A stretch of 64,000 nucleotides of DNA from DASUAS01 sp963720765 (GCA_963720765.1 CAVRGS010000007.1:1-64000), one strand, 5' to 3'. Numbered from the stretch's first letter, positions 1-8,416 are shown. The notes: generated from the sequence alone by a model not told the origin. Translations and numbers: made by a program.

Positions 1-35
1 GCCACGTCGCCCCGGTGTCCTGTGTCCCGCGTGAC

Positions 36-752
36 TCAGAGCGTGCGGGCGATGGCCGAAGCAACCGCCTCTTCCGCATCGGTCTCGATGCGGCCGTCGC
101 GCATGTGCACGATGCGGTCGGCGGCGGCGGCGACATCGTCGTCGTGGGTCACCATCAGGATGGTCTGACCGCCGGCGTGCAACCGCCGGAACAGTTCGAG
201 CACCTCGTGGCCGCCCTCGGAGTCGAGCGCGCCGGTCGGCTCGTCGGCGAGGACGAGCGTCGGTTCGTTGGCAAGCGCCCGCGCGATCGCCAACCGCTGT
301 CGTTGGCCACCGGAGAGCACACCGGGTGCATCCTTGGCCTTGTCGGCGAGGCCGAGCAGGTCGAGGAGGTCACGCGCGCGCGTCTCGGCCCGCTTGCGGG
401 GCGCGCCCGCGATCACCGCGGGAAGCGTGACGTTCTCGAGCACGCTCATGCCCTCGAGCAGATTGAAGAACTGGAACACGATGCCGATGTGACGCCGCCG
501 CAGGATCGCGAGCTCGTCCTCGGTCTTGCCCACGAGCAGCTCACCCGCGAGCGACACGTCTCCATCGGTCGGCGTGTCGAGGCCGGCGACGATGTTGAGG
601 AGCGTCGACTTGCCGCAGCCCGAGGGCCCCATCACCGCCACGAACTCGCCCCGCGTCATCGTGAAGTCGACGCCGCGCAGCGCGCGTACCGGGGCGCCCT
701 CCGACTCGAAGGTCTTGCGCAGTCCGTGCGTCTCGACCACGAACTCGGTCAT
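36..752 (-). CDS. ABC transporter ATP-binding protein, LolD/MacB type
   Basis: This 238-residue nucleotide-binding subunit would energise an FtsX/MacB-type permease that lies beyond the window edge. Walker A is GPSGCGKST at 42-50, the Q-loop Gln is at about 94, the signature LSGGQRQR starts at 146, Walker B is LVLADEPTG at 167 with catalytic Glu171, and the H-loop His is at 203. The insertion FQFFNLLEGMSVLENV and the ALDSE D-loop are typical of the MacB/LolD/FtsE branch. I chose the ATG at 752, which sits behind a GGGGGAG ribosome site. An in-frame ATG at 833 overlaps the stop of the cyclase gene and would add 27 low-complexity residues, so translational coupling from that start is possible. 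The substrate cannot be read from this subunit. Confidence 0.9.
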   Translation of the reverse strand: MTEFVVETHGLRKTFESEGAPVRALRGVDFTMTRGEFVAVMGPSGCGKSTLLNIVAGLDTPTDGDVSLAGELLVGKTEDELAILRRRHIGIVFQFFNLLEGMSVLENVTLPAVIAGAPRKRAETRARDLLDLLGLADKAKDAPGVLSGGQRQRLAIARALANEPTLVLADEPTGALDSEGGHEVLELFRRLHAGGQTILMVTHDDDVAAAADRIVHMRDGRIETDAEEAVASAIARTL

Positions 753-825
753 CTCTCCCCCTCTCGGCGCCCGCGCCGGACCGTTCGGGCCTTCGCTGCT
801 CGACCCGATCTCCGCTTCCCGGCGC

Positions 826-2178
826 TCACTCATCGGCCAGTCCCCGTTCCATGTTGTCGAACACGTCGATGCGGTACGCCCGCACCGGCGAGTTCCGCCC
901 TTTGACCGTCGTCTCCTCGAGGCGCACGTACTCGCCGTCCGAGTGCAGTGCTGCGTACGTGCTCTCGTTGAGCACGATCCGGCCCGACGGCCGGGCCAGA
1001 TCCTGCAACCGCTGGGCCAGGTTCACCGTGTCGCCCACCAGCGTGTACTCGACCCGCTCCTCCGAACCCAGCAGCGCGGCCGCCACCGGACCAGTCGAGA
1101 TGCCGATGCCGATCCCGAACGGCGCCTTGCTCGCGGCGAGCCACCGCTCGTTGAGCGCGCGCTGGCGTTCGAGCATCGAGTGCGCCGCGCTGACCGCGCG
1201 GTCGGCGTGCTGCTCGAGCGGCACCGGCGCACCGAAGACCGCCATCACCGCGTCGCCCACGAACTGCATCACCGTGCCGCCCTCGTCGAGGATGGCCTTG
1301 TTCATCTCGGCTCGGTGCTCACTGAGCTGTGACGCGAGCTGGGTGGGGTCGCTGCGCTCGGCGATGCCGGAATAGCCGCGGATGTCACCCATCAGCACGG
1401 TGACCTCGAGCTCCTCGGTCTCGCCGATGGCGCGACCCTCGTTGCGCACCTTGTCGGCCAGACCGCCGGGGAGCAGCCGGCTCAGCTTCTCGCCCTGCTC
1501 CTCGCGGTCGACGATCGCGGTGTGCAGCATGCGCAGCCGCTTCAGCGCCCCGGCCGTGCCCGTGCTCGCACCCTCCGACAACTTCAGGAAGAGGTTCTCG
1601 ACCTCCTCGGCCACCGCCGCCGCCGTGGTGCCGTGCGCGCTGGCGATGGCCTTGATCGGACGACCCTCGGCGACCTCGTGGAGCAGCTGCTCGTCGGCCT
1701 CGGTGAGCCCGGCGTCGTCGGTGACCGGCTGCACCAGCGCTTCGACGATCTTCGGGTCGATCACCGACCCGCCCGTGGCCACCTCGCGCACGGCCCGGGC
1801 GAGCTGGTTGCCTTCACCGACCCGGTCCTTGAGCAGGTACGCGTACCCGGCGGCGCCGTCACCGAGGAGTGCGATGGCGTAGTCGGGGTCGTCGTACTGG
1901 GAGAGCACCACCACCCCGGTCCCGGGGTGACGCTTGCGCAGGGCCTTGGCCGCGTCGATGCCCTCGCTCTGGAAGCTCGGTGGCATCCGGATGTCGGTGA
2001 CCAGGACCTGCGGGGCGGCCGCTTCGGCTCCCGCGACGAGGCTGTCGTAGTCGTCGGCCGTGCCGACGACGACGAGGTCGGGCTCGAGCGCCAACAGCGC
2101 CCGTACCCCCTCGCGGACGATCACGTTGTCGTCGGCGAGGAACACGGTGATCACGCCGTCGATCGATCCGTCCCCCAT
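826..2178 (-). CDS. Response-regulator-type adenylate/guanylate cyclase (REC, HTH-like, class III cyclase)
   Basis: The 450-residue protein has three parts. A NarL-type receiver domain spans about 10-135, with acidic pair D16-D17, phospho-acceptor D62 in TDIRMP and K117. A degenerate LuxR-like helical segment spans about 155-202. A class III cyclase domain spans about 255-440. Metal-binding aspartates are D265 (LMGDIRGYS) and D309 (FVGDAVMAVFG), and the transition-state pair is N386/R390 (VNLAQRL). The position that is usually Lys in adenylate cyclases is Gln305, so nucleotide specificity is open. The ATG at 2178 follows GGAGG with short spacing; longer upstream reading adds only compositionally biased sequence. 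The gene is divergent, at 179 bp, from a cyclic-nucleotide-binding-domain gene, and it overlaps or directly precedes the ABC ATPase gene. Phosphorylation-controlled cyclic nucleotide synthesis is an inference. Confidence 0.88.
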   Translation of the reverse strand: MGDGSIDGVITVFLADDNVIVREGVRALLALEPDLVVVGTADDYDSLVAGAEAAAPQVLVTDIRMPPSFQSEGIDAAKALRKRHPGTGVVVLSQYDDPDYAIALLGDGAAGYAYLLKDRVGEGNQLARAVREVATGGSVIDPKIVEALVQPVTDDAGLTEADEQLLHEVAEGRPIKAIASAHGTTAAAVAEEVENLFLKLSEGASTGTAGALKRLRMLHTAIVDREEQGEKLSRLLPGGLADKVRNEGRAIGETEELEVTVLMGDIRGYSGIAERSDPTQLASQLSEHRAEMNKAILDEGGTVMQFVGDAVMAVFGAPVPLEQHADRAVSAAHSMLERQRALNERWLAASKAPFGIGIGISTGPVAAALLGSEERVEYTLVGDTVNLAQRLQDLARPSGRIVLNESTYAALHSDGEYVRLEETTVKGRNSPVRAYRIDVFDNMERGLADE

Positions 2179-2357
2179 GAGCCTCCATTCCAAGCCGTCG
2201 GGACGTTCCCGACAAGGTGGGCAGTCTCCCGTGGACAGGGGTGCAGGCCCCCTCCGGTCAGGTGGCCAGCTTCTCCTTCGCCGGATGGCCAGCGCCCTCG
2301 CCCCCGCAGGCATCGCGACCTACTCTCGCACGTGCAGGTCGCCGGAGAGGACCCAAC

Positions 2358-3353
2358 ATGCGTGTCGAGTCGTCGGTCACCAGTGTCTCGTGGATCCCGT
2401 CGGAGGCGGTGACGGGCGCGGTCCTGAAGGGCACGTTCGATTCGGGCATCACCAGCTACGACGACCCACCGCCCGACGTCATCGACGACCTCGACCGGTG
2501 GCGAGCCGAGGGGAGGTTCCGCTTCGCCAACCGGCTGCAAGCGTGGGCAGACATCGAGCACGGCAAGATCGTCGACGCGGGCTGCGGCGGGGGCGGGCTC
2601 ATGGGTGCCACCACGGTGCGCCTCGCCAAGGTGCGCGCCACCTTCCAGCCGGTCGAACTCCCCGACCTGCGCCCCGAGCCCACGCGGACCGACACCGAGG
2701 TCACGTTCGTGCAGACCACCGGCGGCCGCACCGGGTTGCCGGCCCCGCGGCGGGTCAAGCACCCACCGTTCCTGCAATTCCGTGCGCCCACGGTGTGGAC
2801 GACGCTCGCGCTCACCATCCGGGCCGACGGCACGTCGACCTTCGAGGTGCTCGGGGCGAGCAAGTTCCCCCGGCACTGGGTCTACGACCACGACCAGCAG
2901 ATCGCGGCCAAGGTCGGCCTCGCGAACTTCAAGGAGTGGTACCGCGACGCCTTCGGCAAGCACACGCCGTGGGGCGACCAGGACTCGAAGGCGCTGGTCA
3001 CCGCGGTCGAGACCGCGCTCGAACGCCAGCTGTCGGTCACGATCATGTCCGGCGGCGCGCGGCCCGAGATCCGCACCCTCAAGGAGGGCGAGTTCCTGGT
3101 CCACCAGGGCGACCCCGGCGACTCGCTCTTCCTCCTCCTCGACGGCGTGCTGTCGGTGACGATGGACGGCGAGAACGTCGCCGAGGTGGGGCCGGGCGTC
3201 GTGCTGGGTGAGCGGGCCGTGCTCGAGGGCGGGATCCGCACCGCGAGCCTCCAGGCCAGCACCCCGGTGCGCGTCGCGGTGGCGCCCGCCGACCACATCG
3301 ACCGCGAGGCGCTCCTCGCGCTCCGGGAGCACCACACGCCCAGGGCCCGGTAG
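2358..3353 (+). CDS. Cyclic-nucleotide-binding-domain protein with unrecognised N-terminal region
   Basis: This is a 331-residue protein. Residues about 236-320 form a Crp/cNMP-binding domain: the strand VHQGDPGDSLFLLLDG is followed by a phosphate-binding cassette with G284-E285-R286 and R294-T295, close to the family pattern of Gly-Glu followed by Arg-Thr/Ala. I do not recognise the first 230 residues. They are not a helix-turn-helix, transporter or kinase that I can identify, and no membrane segment is visible. The ATG at 2358 follows GGAGAGGAC at good spacing; upstream in-frame sequence is Pro/Arg-rich and probably not translated. It is transcribed away from the cyclase gene, which suggests it is the sensor of the nucleotide that enzyme makes. 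That link is inferred from position only. Confidence 0.8.
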   Translation: MRVESSVTSVSWIPSEAVTGAVLKGTFDSGITSYDDPPPDVIDDLDRWRAEGRFRFANRLQAWADIEHGKIVDAGCGGGGLMGATTVRLAKVRATFQPVELPDLRPEPTRTDTEVTFVQTTGGRTGLPAPRRVKHPPFLQFRAPTVWTTLALTIRADGTSTFEVLGASKFPRHWVYDHDQQIAAKVGLANFKEWYRDAFGKHTPWGDQDSKALVTAVETALERQLSVTIMSGGARPEIRTLKEGEFLVHQGDPGDSLFLLLDGVLSVTMDGENVAEVGPGVVLGERAVLEGGIRTASLQASTPVRVAVAPADHIDREALLALREHHTPRAR

Positions 3354-3396
3354 GCGAAGACCGCTGCGCTCGGGGGCCACTGAGTAACGTCGCCGG

Positions 3397-4182
3397 GTGC
3401 GCATCGCCACCTGGAACGTCAACTCGCTGAAGGCGCGCCAGGAGCGGGTCGAGGAGTGGCTCCGCTACGCCCGCCCCGACGTGCTCTGTCTGCAGGAGAC
3501 CAAGCTCTCCGATGACGCGTTCCCGCACCTGAGCTTTTCGGCCCTCGGCTACGACTCCGTGCACAACGGCCAGGGGCAGTGGAACGGCGTCGCCATCCTC
3601 TCGCGCGTCGGTATCACCGACGTCACCAACGGGTTCGACGACGACCACGTCGATCCGTACGAAGGCGACGCCCGCGTGATCGCGGCCACGTGCGACGGTG
3701 TGCGCGTCGTGAGCGTGTACGTACCCAACGGCCGTGAGGTCCCCAGCGAGTTCTACGACCGCAAGCTGGTGTGGCTCGACACGTTGCACGACTGGCTGGC
3801 AGCCACGCAGTCCCCGGACGACGACGTCGTGGTGCTCGGTGACTACAACGTGGCGCCCGAAGACCGCGACCTGTGGTCACCGAAGGCGTTCAAGGGTGCG
3901 ACCCACGTCACCGCGCCCGAGCGAGCACGCGTGGCTCGGTTGTGCGAGTGGGGCATGGTCGACGTGTTCCGGTCGCGCTACGACGACGCCGAGCTCTTCA
4001 GCTACTGGGACTACCGCCGAGGCGACTTCCACGAGCACCGCGGGATGCGCATCGACCTCGTGCTCGCCACGAAGCCGTTGGCCGATCGGACCCGCTGGGC
4101 CGTGGTCGACCGCAACGCCCGCAAGGGCAAGCAGCCCTCCGATCACGCCCCCGTGATCGCCGACTTCGACGACAGGAGCTGA
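3397..4182 (+). CDS. xth: Exodeoxyribonuclease III
   Basis: This 261-residue enzyme belongs to the endonuclease/exonuclease/phosphatase family. It cleaves DNA 5' of abasic sites and degrades 3' ends during base-excision repair in the cytoplasm. Motifs in order are WNVNSLKAR near the start (Asn7), LCLQETKL with metal-binding Glu34, VYVPNG, GDYNVAPEDRDLW (the Asp-x-Asn pair) and the terminal SDHAPVIADF with the catalytic Asp-His. Length is normal for XthA. The start is GTG at 3397; translation upstream of it does not continue the conserved N-terminus. The next gene starts 2 bp after its stop, so the two are probably co-transcribed. Confidence 0.95.
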   Translation: MRIATWNVNSLKARQERVEEWLRYARPDVLCLQETKLSDDAFPHLSFSALGYDSVHNGQGQWNGVAILSRVGITDVTNGFDDDHVDPYEGDARVIAATCDGVRVVSVYVPNGREVPSEFYDRKLVWLDTLHDWLAATQSPDDDVVVLGDYNVAPEDRDLWSPKAFKGATHVTAPERARVARLCEWGMVDVFRSRYDDAELFSYWDYRRGDFHEHRGMRIDLVLATKPLADRTRWAVVDRNARKGKQPSDHAPVIADFDDRS

Positions 4183-4184
4183 CC

Positions 4185-4715
4185 GTGGCACGCGGTGCAC
4201 ACAGCCCGAGCGGTGGAGGCCGCAGCAAGGCCTGGTTCTGGGTGCTGGGCGCGCTGATCGTGGCCCTCGTGGTCGCGCTCGTCGTCGTGCTGCTCACGCG
4301 CGACGGCGATGACGACAAGACCAGCCCCCCGACCACCACCGCCGCCCGGGTGACCACCACGACCGCGCCGGCGACGACCACCGCCCCCGCCACGACGGCG
4401 CCGGCGACCACCACCACCGTTGCACTGCCGGTCATCACCGACGACCCGCAGACCTACGCGGAGTACCTGTTCGCGTCGTGGCAGAACGACAACCGCACCG
4501 ATGCCGCCAACGTCGCGAGCGCCGACGCGGTGACGCAGATGTTCGCGCAGGCGTCTCCGGCGAAGGGGCCCTACACGTTCTCGAACTGCGACCCCGCGGC
4601 TGGATCGCTCTACTGCACGTGGAACGGCCAGAACGGCGCCACCATCCAGATGACGGTCCGCACGCTCACCGGCGGACTCCCCATCCAGGTGCAGTCGGTC
4701 ACGTTCTCGCCCTGA
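4185..4715 (+). CDS. Membrane-anchored protein with Thr/Ala-rich linker, unknown function
   Basis: This 176-residue protein has a short basic N-terminus and one strong membrane segment (WFWVLGALIVALVVALVVVL, about 16-35). An acidic stop-transfer patch (DGDDDK) follows, then a low-complexity Thr/Ala/Pro linker of about 35 residues and a C-terminal extracytoplasmic domain of about 90 residues with two Cys (SNCDP and SLYCTW) that could form a disulfide. The GTG at 4185 follows AGGAG at 8-nt spacing and lies 2 bp after the xth stop. I do not recognise the folded domain. Its topology (signal anchor, Thr stalk, small domain outside) recurs among secreted actinobacterial proteins. Confidence 0.75.
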   Translation: MARGAHSPSGGGRSKAWFWVLGALIVALVVALVVVLLTRDGDDDKTSPPTTTAARVTTTTAPATTTAPATTAPATTTTVALPVITDDPQTYAEYLFASWQNDNRTDAANVASADAVTQMFAQASPAKGPYTFSNCDPAAGSLYCTWNGQNGATIQMTVRTLTGGLPIQVQSVTFSP

Positions 4716-4821
4716 CCTGAACGCGGGTTGAACCGCCGGGGGTTCCCTCGGGGCGCCCGTCGTCGTATGGTCGAGGCAGGCTCGTTTCAGACCTCGAAAA
4801 GGGCGGGTAGGAGGCGGGCAT

Positions 4822-5064
4822 ATGGCTGCCGTCACCCCTGTGCCATTCGCCATCGCGCTGCTCATCGGCGTCGGGCTGTTCGCCGCGCTGACGTGCTACC
4901 TCGTGCAGGATGCGCGCCGACCGCTCAACTGGTCTGCCATCGATGCGCGCACGATCCCCCGTGCCGAACCCCGCGTGTCGCACACCCGGGTCGTCGCCGT
5001 GTCCTTGGTCTTCACCCTGTGGTCGCTGTGGGCGACCGCGCGTCCGGTCAGCGGGTGGCGCTGA
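4822..5064 (+). CDS. Small two-helix membrane protein, unknown function
   Basis: This 80-residue protein has a good ribosome site (GTAGGAGGCGGGC before ATG at 4822). A first hydrophobic helix lies at about residues 8-27 and a second weaker one near 58-73 (VVAVSLVFTLWSLWATA), separated by a charged loop. It has no recognisable family motif. The 3' end overlaps the convergent oxidoreductase gene by 17 bp. About 105 bp separate it from the upstream gene with no obvious structure. Confidence 0.55.
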   Translation: MAAVTPVPFAIALLIGVGLFAALTCYLVQDARRPLNWSAIDARTIPRAEPRVSHTRVVAVSLVFTLWSLWATARPVSGWR

Positions 5065-6082
5065 GCGCGAACGCCCCGGCGATGCGCGTGTACGACGCCA
5101 CCCGCTCGTCGTGGGTCGGCGCCATCGTCGACACCATGAGCTCGTCGACACCGGTGCGCTCGACCAGAGCCCGGAATCCGGAGCGCACCGTGACCTCGTC
5201 GCCGATCACGTGCGAGCGGGTCCAGTCGTCGACGAACTGCCGCTCGTTGGGAGTGAAGGTGTACTCCTGCGCCTCGTCCGCACTCGGGTAGACATCGGGG
5301 CGCCCCTGTCGGAGGCGGAGGAACGCGAGCTGCCCCGGTTTGGCGAGCCGGTGCGCCTGCTCGTCGGTCTCGCCGCAGATCGCGCTGACCCCGAGCATGA
5401 CGTACGGGGCGTCGAGCTCGGCCGACGGACGGAAATTGCGGCGGTAGACGTCGAGCGCTTCGTCGAGCATCGCCGGCGCGAAGTGGTAGGCGAACGAGAA
5501 CGGGAGCCCGAGCACGGCCGCGGCCGACGCGCCGTACGTGCTCGACCCGAGCATCCACAGCGCAGGCTTGTAGCCGCGTGCGGGGACCGCGGTGATGCGC
5601 TCGTACCGGTGCCCCTCGGGGAGCGCGCCCTCGAAGTAGCCGATGAGCTCGGTCATCTGCTCGGGGAAGTCGTCGGCACCGAGGAGCTCGGGACCGCGCC
5701 GCAGCGCGGCGGCAGTGAGCTGATCGGTGCCGGGCGCGCGGCCGATGCCGAGATCGATGCGGCCCGGGTGCAGGGCCTCGAGCATCCCGAACTGCTCGGC
5801 GACGGTCAGCGCCGAGTGGTTCGGCAGCATCACACCACCGGAGCCCAGTCGGATGGTCGAGGTGACCGACGCGAGGTGAGCCAGCAGCACCGGCGGCGAC
5901 GAGCTGGCGATGCCCGGCATGTTGTGGTGCTCGGCCACCCAGTGCCGGCGGTAGCCGAGGCGCTCGGTCTCCTGCACCAGCTCGATCGAGTTGTGCAGCG
6001 CATCGGCGGGCGTGGAACCCCGCCCGACCGGGGCGAGATCGAGGACGGAGAGGGGAAATTCGGTGTTCGCGGGATCAGGCAT
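5048..6082 (-). CDS. LLM-class flavin-dependent oxidoreductase
   Basis: This 344-residue protein belongs to the luciferase-like monooxygenase TIM-barrel group (MsnO8/YwcH-like alkanal-monooxygenase type). These enzymes use FMNH2 or F420H2. Evidence is the N-terminal LSVLDLAPVGRG strand, the barrel segment WVAEHHNMPG, the conserved IRLGSGGVMLPNHSAL block near residue 90, and LGIGRAPGTD. The start ATG at 6082 overlaps the stop of the upstream MBL-fold gene by 8 bp (ATGCCTGA), so the two are translationally coupled and probably act in one pathway. The substrate is unknown. Upstream in-frame sequence is antisense to the neighbour and not conserved-looking. Confidence 0.88.
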   Translation of the reverse strand: MPDPANTEFPLSVLDLAPVGRGSTPADALHNSIELVQETERLGYRRHWVAEHHNMPGIASSSPPVLLAHLASVTSTIRLGSGGVMLPNHSALTVAEQFGMLEALHPGRIDLGIGRAPGTDQLTAAALRRGPELLGADDFPEQMTELIGYFEGALPEGHRYERITAVPARGYKPALWMLGSSTYGASAAAVLGLPFSFAYHFAPAMLDEALDVYRRNFRPSAELDAPYVMLGVSAICGETDEQAHRLAKPGQLAFLRLRQGRPDVYPSADEAQEYTFTPNERQFVDDWTRSHVIGDEVTVRSGFRALVERTGVDELMVSTMAPTHDERVASYTRIAGAFALSATR

Positions 6083-6974
6083 CTCGTGGTGCAACCGCCT
6101 GGAACGTGTATCCGTTCCCGGACCCCACGAGATGTCCCGCGCACGGTGGTGCGAAGTGGGTGCCGATGACCAGCACGTCGGTGTCGCCGTGCTCGGCGAG
6201 GAGCCGGCGGCGGGTGGCCGACGACCGCTCACGGTCGGTGTCGGGATCGGCGAACCAATCGGGTTCGGCGAACTGCACCGGGTGGTGAGCGAGGTCGCCG
6301 GTGATCAGCGCGTGCTGCCCGCCTGACTCCACGTGCACGGCGACGTGCCCCGGGGTGTGCCCCGGCGTCGCCTCGAGGCGGATCTCGTCGGTGACGCGAT
6401 GGTCGGACGGCACGAGGTCGGCGAGGCCGGCGTCGACGACCGGACGCACGGCGTCGTCGATGGTCGCCGCGTACCCGGTGCCGGCGCCGGAGCCCTCCGC
6501 GTTCCAGTGCGCCCACTCGTCGCGGCACAGCAGGTAGCGCGCGTTCGGGAACGTGGGCACCCACTCACCGTCGACGAGCATGGTGTTCCAGCCGACGTGG
6601 TCGAAGTGGAGGTGGGTGCAGATCACGGTGTCGACCTCCTCGCGCGGGAATCCGGCGTCGGCGAGGTCGGCGAGGAACGGCGTCTTGCGGTTGAGCGCTT
6701 CCATGCCGGGAATCTTCCGGTCGTTCCCGATGCACGTGTCGACGATGATCTTGCGATCACCCACGGTCATGGCGAACGCGTGGATCGACAGCACGAGGTT
6801 GCCGTCGTCATCGACGAAGTGCGGACGCAGCCAGGACGCGTGCGACGCGATCACCTCGTCGGACGCGCTCGGGAAGAGTCCACCCGCCGAGATCGGAGTG
6901 ATGCTCTCCTGCACGCGCGTGATGGTCACGTCGCCGATCTGCCACTGCAGCTGTTCGATGCTCGTCTCGGTCAC
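6075..6974 (-). CDS. MBL-fold metallo-hydrolase (lactonase-like)
   Basis: This 299-residue metallo-beta-lactamase-fold enzyme has the dinuclear metal motif THLHFDHVGW (HxHxDH). It also has a second His in TPGHTPGHVAVH, an Asp in LITGDLAHHP and a final His in IGTHFAPP. This spacing resembles N-acyl-homoserine lactonase/AttM-like and related hydrolases, but the family is functionally broad. The GTG at 6974 is preferred because GGGGGGAGA lies 7 nt upstream; a TTG at 6995 is in frame but has no such site. It is coupled to the downstream LLM oxidoreductase and preceded by a short palindrome that may be an operator. Confidence 0.88.
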   Translation of the reverse strand: MTETSIEQLQWQIGDVTITRVQESITPISAGGLFPSASDEVIASHASWLRPHFVDDDGNLVLSIHAFAMTVGDRKIIVDTCIGNDRKIPGMEALNRKTPFLADLADAGFPREEVDTVICTHLHFDHVGWNTMLVDGEWVPTFPNARYLLCRDEWAHWNAEGSGAGTGYAATIDDAVRPVVDAGLADLVPSDHRVTDEIRLEATPGHTPGHVAVHVESGGQHALITGDLAHHPVQFAEPDWFADPDTDRERSSATRRRLLAEHGDTDVLVIGTHFAPPCAGHLVGSGNGYTFQAVAPRDA

Positions 6975-6993
6975 GCTCGTCTCCCCCCGAGTC

Positions 6994-7013
6994 AATGGTC
7001 ATTGGTTCAATGG
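6994..7013. promoter_or_regulatory. Possible operator upstream of the MBL/LLM operon
   Basis: The sequence contains CATTGGTTCAATG, a 5+3+5 palindrome, flanked by another CAATGG. This gives three spaced CATTG/CAATGG half-sites about 20 bp upstream of the GTG at 6974. AT content is higher than in the surroundings. It overlaps the end of the YdeI-type gene. A TetR- or MarR-type binding site is a guess from symmetry and position. Confidence 0.35.
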
Positions 7014-7588
7014 ATGGTGCGACCCTCTTCGAGCATCGTCACGAATTGCTCGATGCGACGCGCTCGGGTCTCCGGACGCTTGGCGTCGTGGATGCGGAAC
7101 AAGATCGAGTAGCGGTTCGTGCTGTCGAGCGACTCGAAGGCGCGTCGCGCCTTCGAGTTGCGGCGCAGGGCCCGCGTGAGGTCGTCGGGGACCTCGATCG
7201 TGCGCGCACCGGCGTAGGCGGCGTCCCAACGCCCGTCGGCCTTCGCCGCATCGACCTGCTCCTGGCCGGCAGGACGCATCCGACCCGCGGCGATCAGGGC
7301 CTCGGCGCGGTCGCGGTTGATCTGCGACCACTTGCTGCGCGACGTGCGCGGTGTGAACCGTTGGCGGAAGTACGTGTCGTCGTGGGCATGACGCAGGCCG
7401 TCGATCCAGCCGTAGCAGAGTGCGACCTCGATGGCGTCGGCGATGTCGACGGTGACCACACCGGTTCCCTTCTTGGCGAGCTTCAGCCAGAGGCCGGGGG
7501 CAGTCGCGTGGTGACGGGCCAGCCAGCGCTCCCACGCCTTCGCCGCCGCGAATTCTTCCACCGGGAGGTCGGGCACCTGCGGGGGCAT
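7007..7588 (-). CDS. YdeI/OmdA-family protein (bacteriocin-protection-like)
   Basis: This 193-residue protein belongs to the YdeI/OmpD-associated family. The recognisable blocks are the N-terminal segment ending GLWLKLAKKG, the CYGWIDGLRH motif, the segment RFTPRTSRSKWSQINRDR, and the C-terminal OmdA helix pair RALRRNSKARRAFESL with SNRYSILFRIHDAKRPETR. Family members have been linked to resistance to peptides or bacteriocins, but the biochemistry is not settled. The ATG at 7588 has GGGAGA about 8 nt upstream; an ATG at 7606 is also in frame. It lies just upstream of the MBL gene on the same strand. Confidence 0.85.
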   Translation of the reverse strand: MPPQVPDLPVEEFAAAKAWERWLARHHATAPGLWLKLAKKGTGVVTVDIADAIEVALCYGWIDGLRHAHDDTYFRQRFTPRTSRSKWSQINRDRAEALIAAGRMRPAGQEQVDAAKADGRWDAAYAGARTIEVPDDLTRALRRNSKARRAFESLDSTNRYSILFRIHDAKRPETRARRIEQFVTMLEEGRTIH

Positions 7589-7693
7589 CCGTGCAGTCTC
7601 CCGCATTCGAAGCGAGCCCGTGACGGTGCTCGGGGTCCGTGCGCTGCGAGACTCGTCGAGCCCACCCCGCACCTCACTCCCCCGGAGCCATCC

Positions 7694-7825
7694 GTGAAGC
7701 ATCACCAGCGCCGAGCCCGCGCCACCATCCGGCTGGAGCGCCGCCTCGAGATCGCGCTCTGGTACGGCCCGACCGGCCAGACGCCCACCGTCCCGAGGTC
7801 GTACCGCTTCCCCGCCGGCCTGTAG
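7694..7825 (+). CDS. Small basic protein, hypothetical
   Basis: A 43-residue reading frame starts with GTG at 7694, 7 nt after a GGAG. It ends 14 bp before the DUF1990 gene start. The N-terminus is very basic (KHHQRRARATIRLERR), followed by LEIALWYGPTGQTP. No family is recognised. It may be a leader or companion of the DUF1990 gene, or not a gene at all. Confidence 0.3.
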   Translation: MKHHQRRARATIRLERRLEIALWYGPTGQTPTVPRSYRFPAGL

Positions 7826-7839
7826 CAAGATCGCCGCGC

Positions 7840-8406
7840 GTGTTCCGACTCCGCACCCCCGACGCCGAGCAGCTCGGTCACTTCCTCGCCCGCCAGCGGA
7901 CGTCGCCGCTCACCTACGCCGAAGTCGGCGCGAGCTTCGGCGCCGAGCTCCCCCCGGGGTACCACCACGTGCGCGAACGCGTCGTCCTCGGCGTCGGCGA
8001 CGACACGTGGACGCGCGCCTGCGATGGCATCCGCGCGTGGGCCGCGCATCGCGGCGCGGGCATGACGGTCGTCCCGTCCGACGCGCCGATTGCGGAAGAC
8101 ACCACTGTCGCAGTCGTCACGTCGCTCGGACCCCTGAGCGTCGTCGCCGCGTGCCGCGTCGTGCGCGTCGTCGACGAACCCGGCCGCTACGGGTTCGCGT
8201 ACGGCACGTTGCCCGCGCACCCTGAAGAGGGCGAGGAGCGATTCGTCGTCACTCGCGACGAGCACGACGCCATGGTCGCCTTCGAGGTCGTCGCCTTCTC
8301 CCGACCGCACGACCTGCTCACCAAGCTCGGTGGACCGGTGCCGCGCGCCATCCAGACGCGCGCGACCGCGCGCTACCTCGAGGGCATGCGCGGCTTCGTC
8401 GCCTGA
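7840..8406 (+). CDS. DUF1990 family protein
   Basis: This 188-residue protein matches the DUF1990 family. Blocks are PLTYAEVGAS near residue 26, LPPGYHHVRERVVLG, the central CRVVRVVDEPGRYGFAYGTL with following PAHPEEGEERFVV, and FSRPHDLLTKLGGP near the C-terminus. Members are common in actinobacteria and plants and their biochemical role is unknown. The start is GTG at 7840; upstream sequence in frame belongs to the neighbouring region. It is convergent with etfA. Confidence 0.85.
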   Translation: MFRLRTPDAEQLGHFLARQRTSPLTYAEVGASFGAELPPGYHHVRERVVLGVGDDTWTRACDGIRAWAAHRGAGMTVVPSDAPIAEDTTVAVVTSLGPLSVVAACRVVRVVDEPGRYGFAYGTLPAHPEEGEERFVVTRDEHDAMVAFEVVAFSRPHDLLTKLGGPVPRAIQTRATARYLEGMRGFVA

Positions 8407-8416
8407 ACCTGCTGAC

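Noticed and set aside
1..35. Permease gene following the ABC ATPase
   Set aside because: A permease is expected downstream, but only 35 bp are present and no reading frame can be judged.
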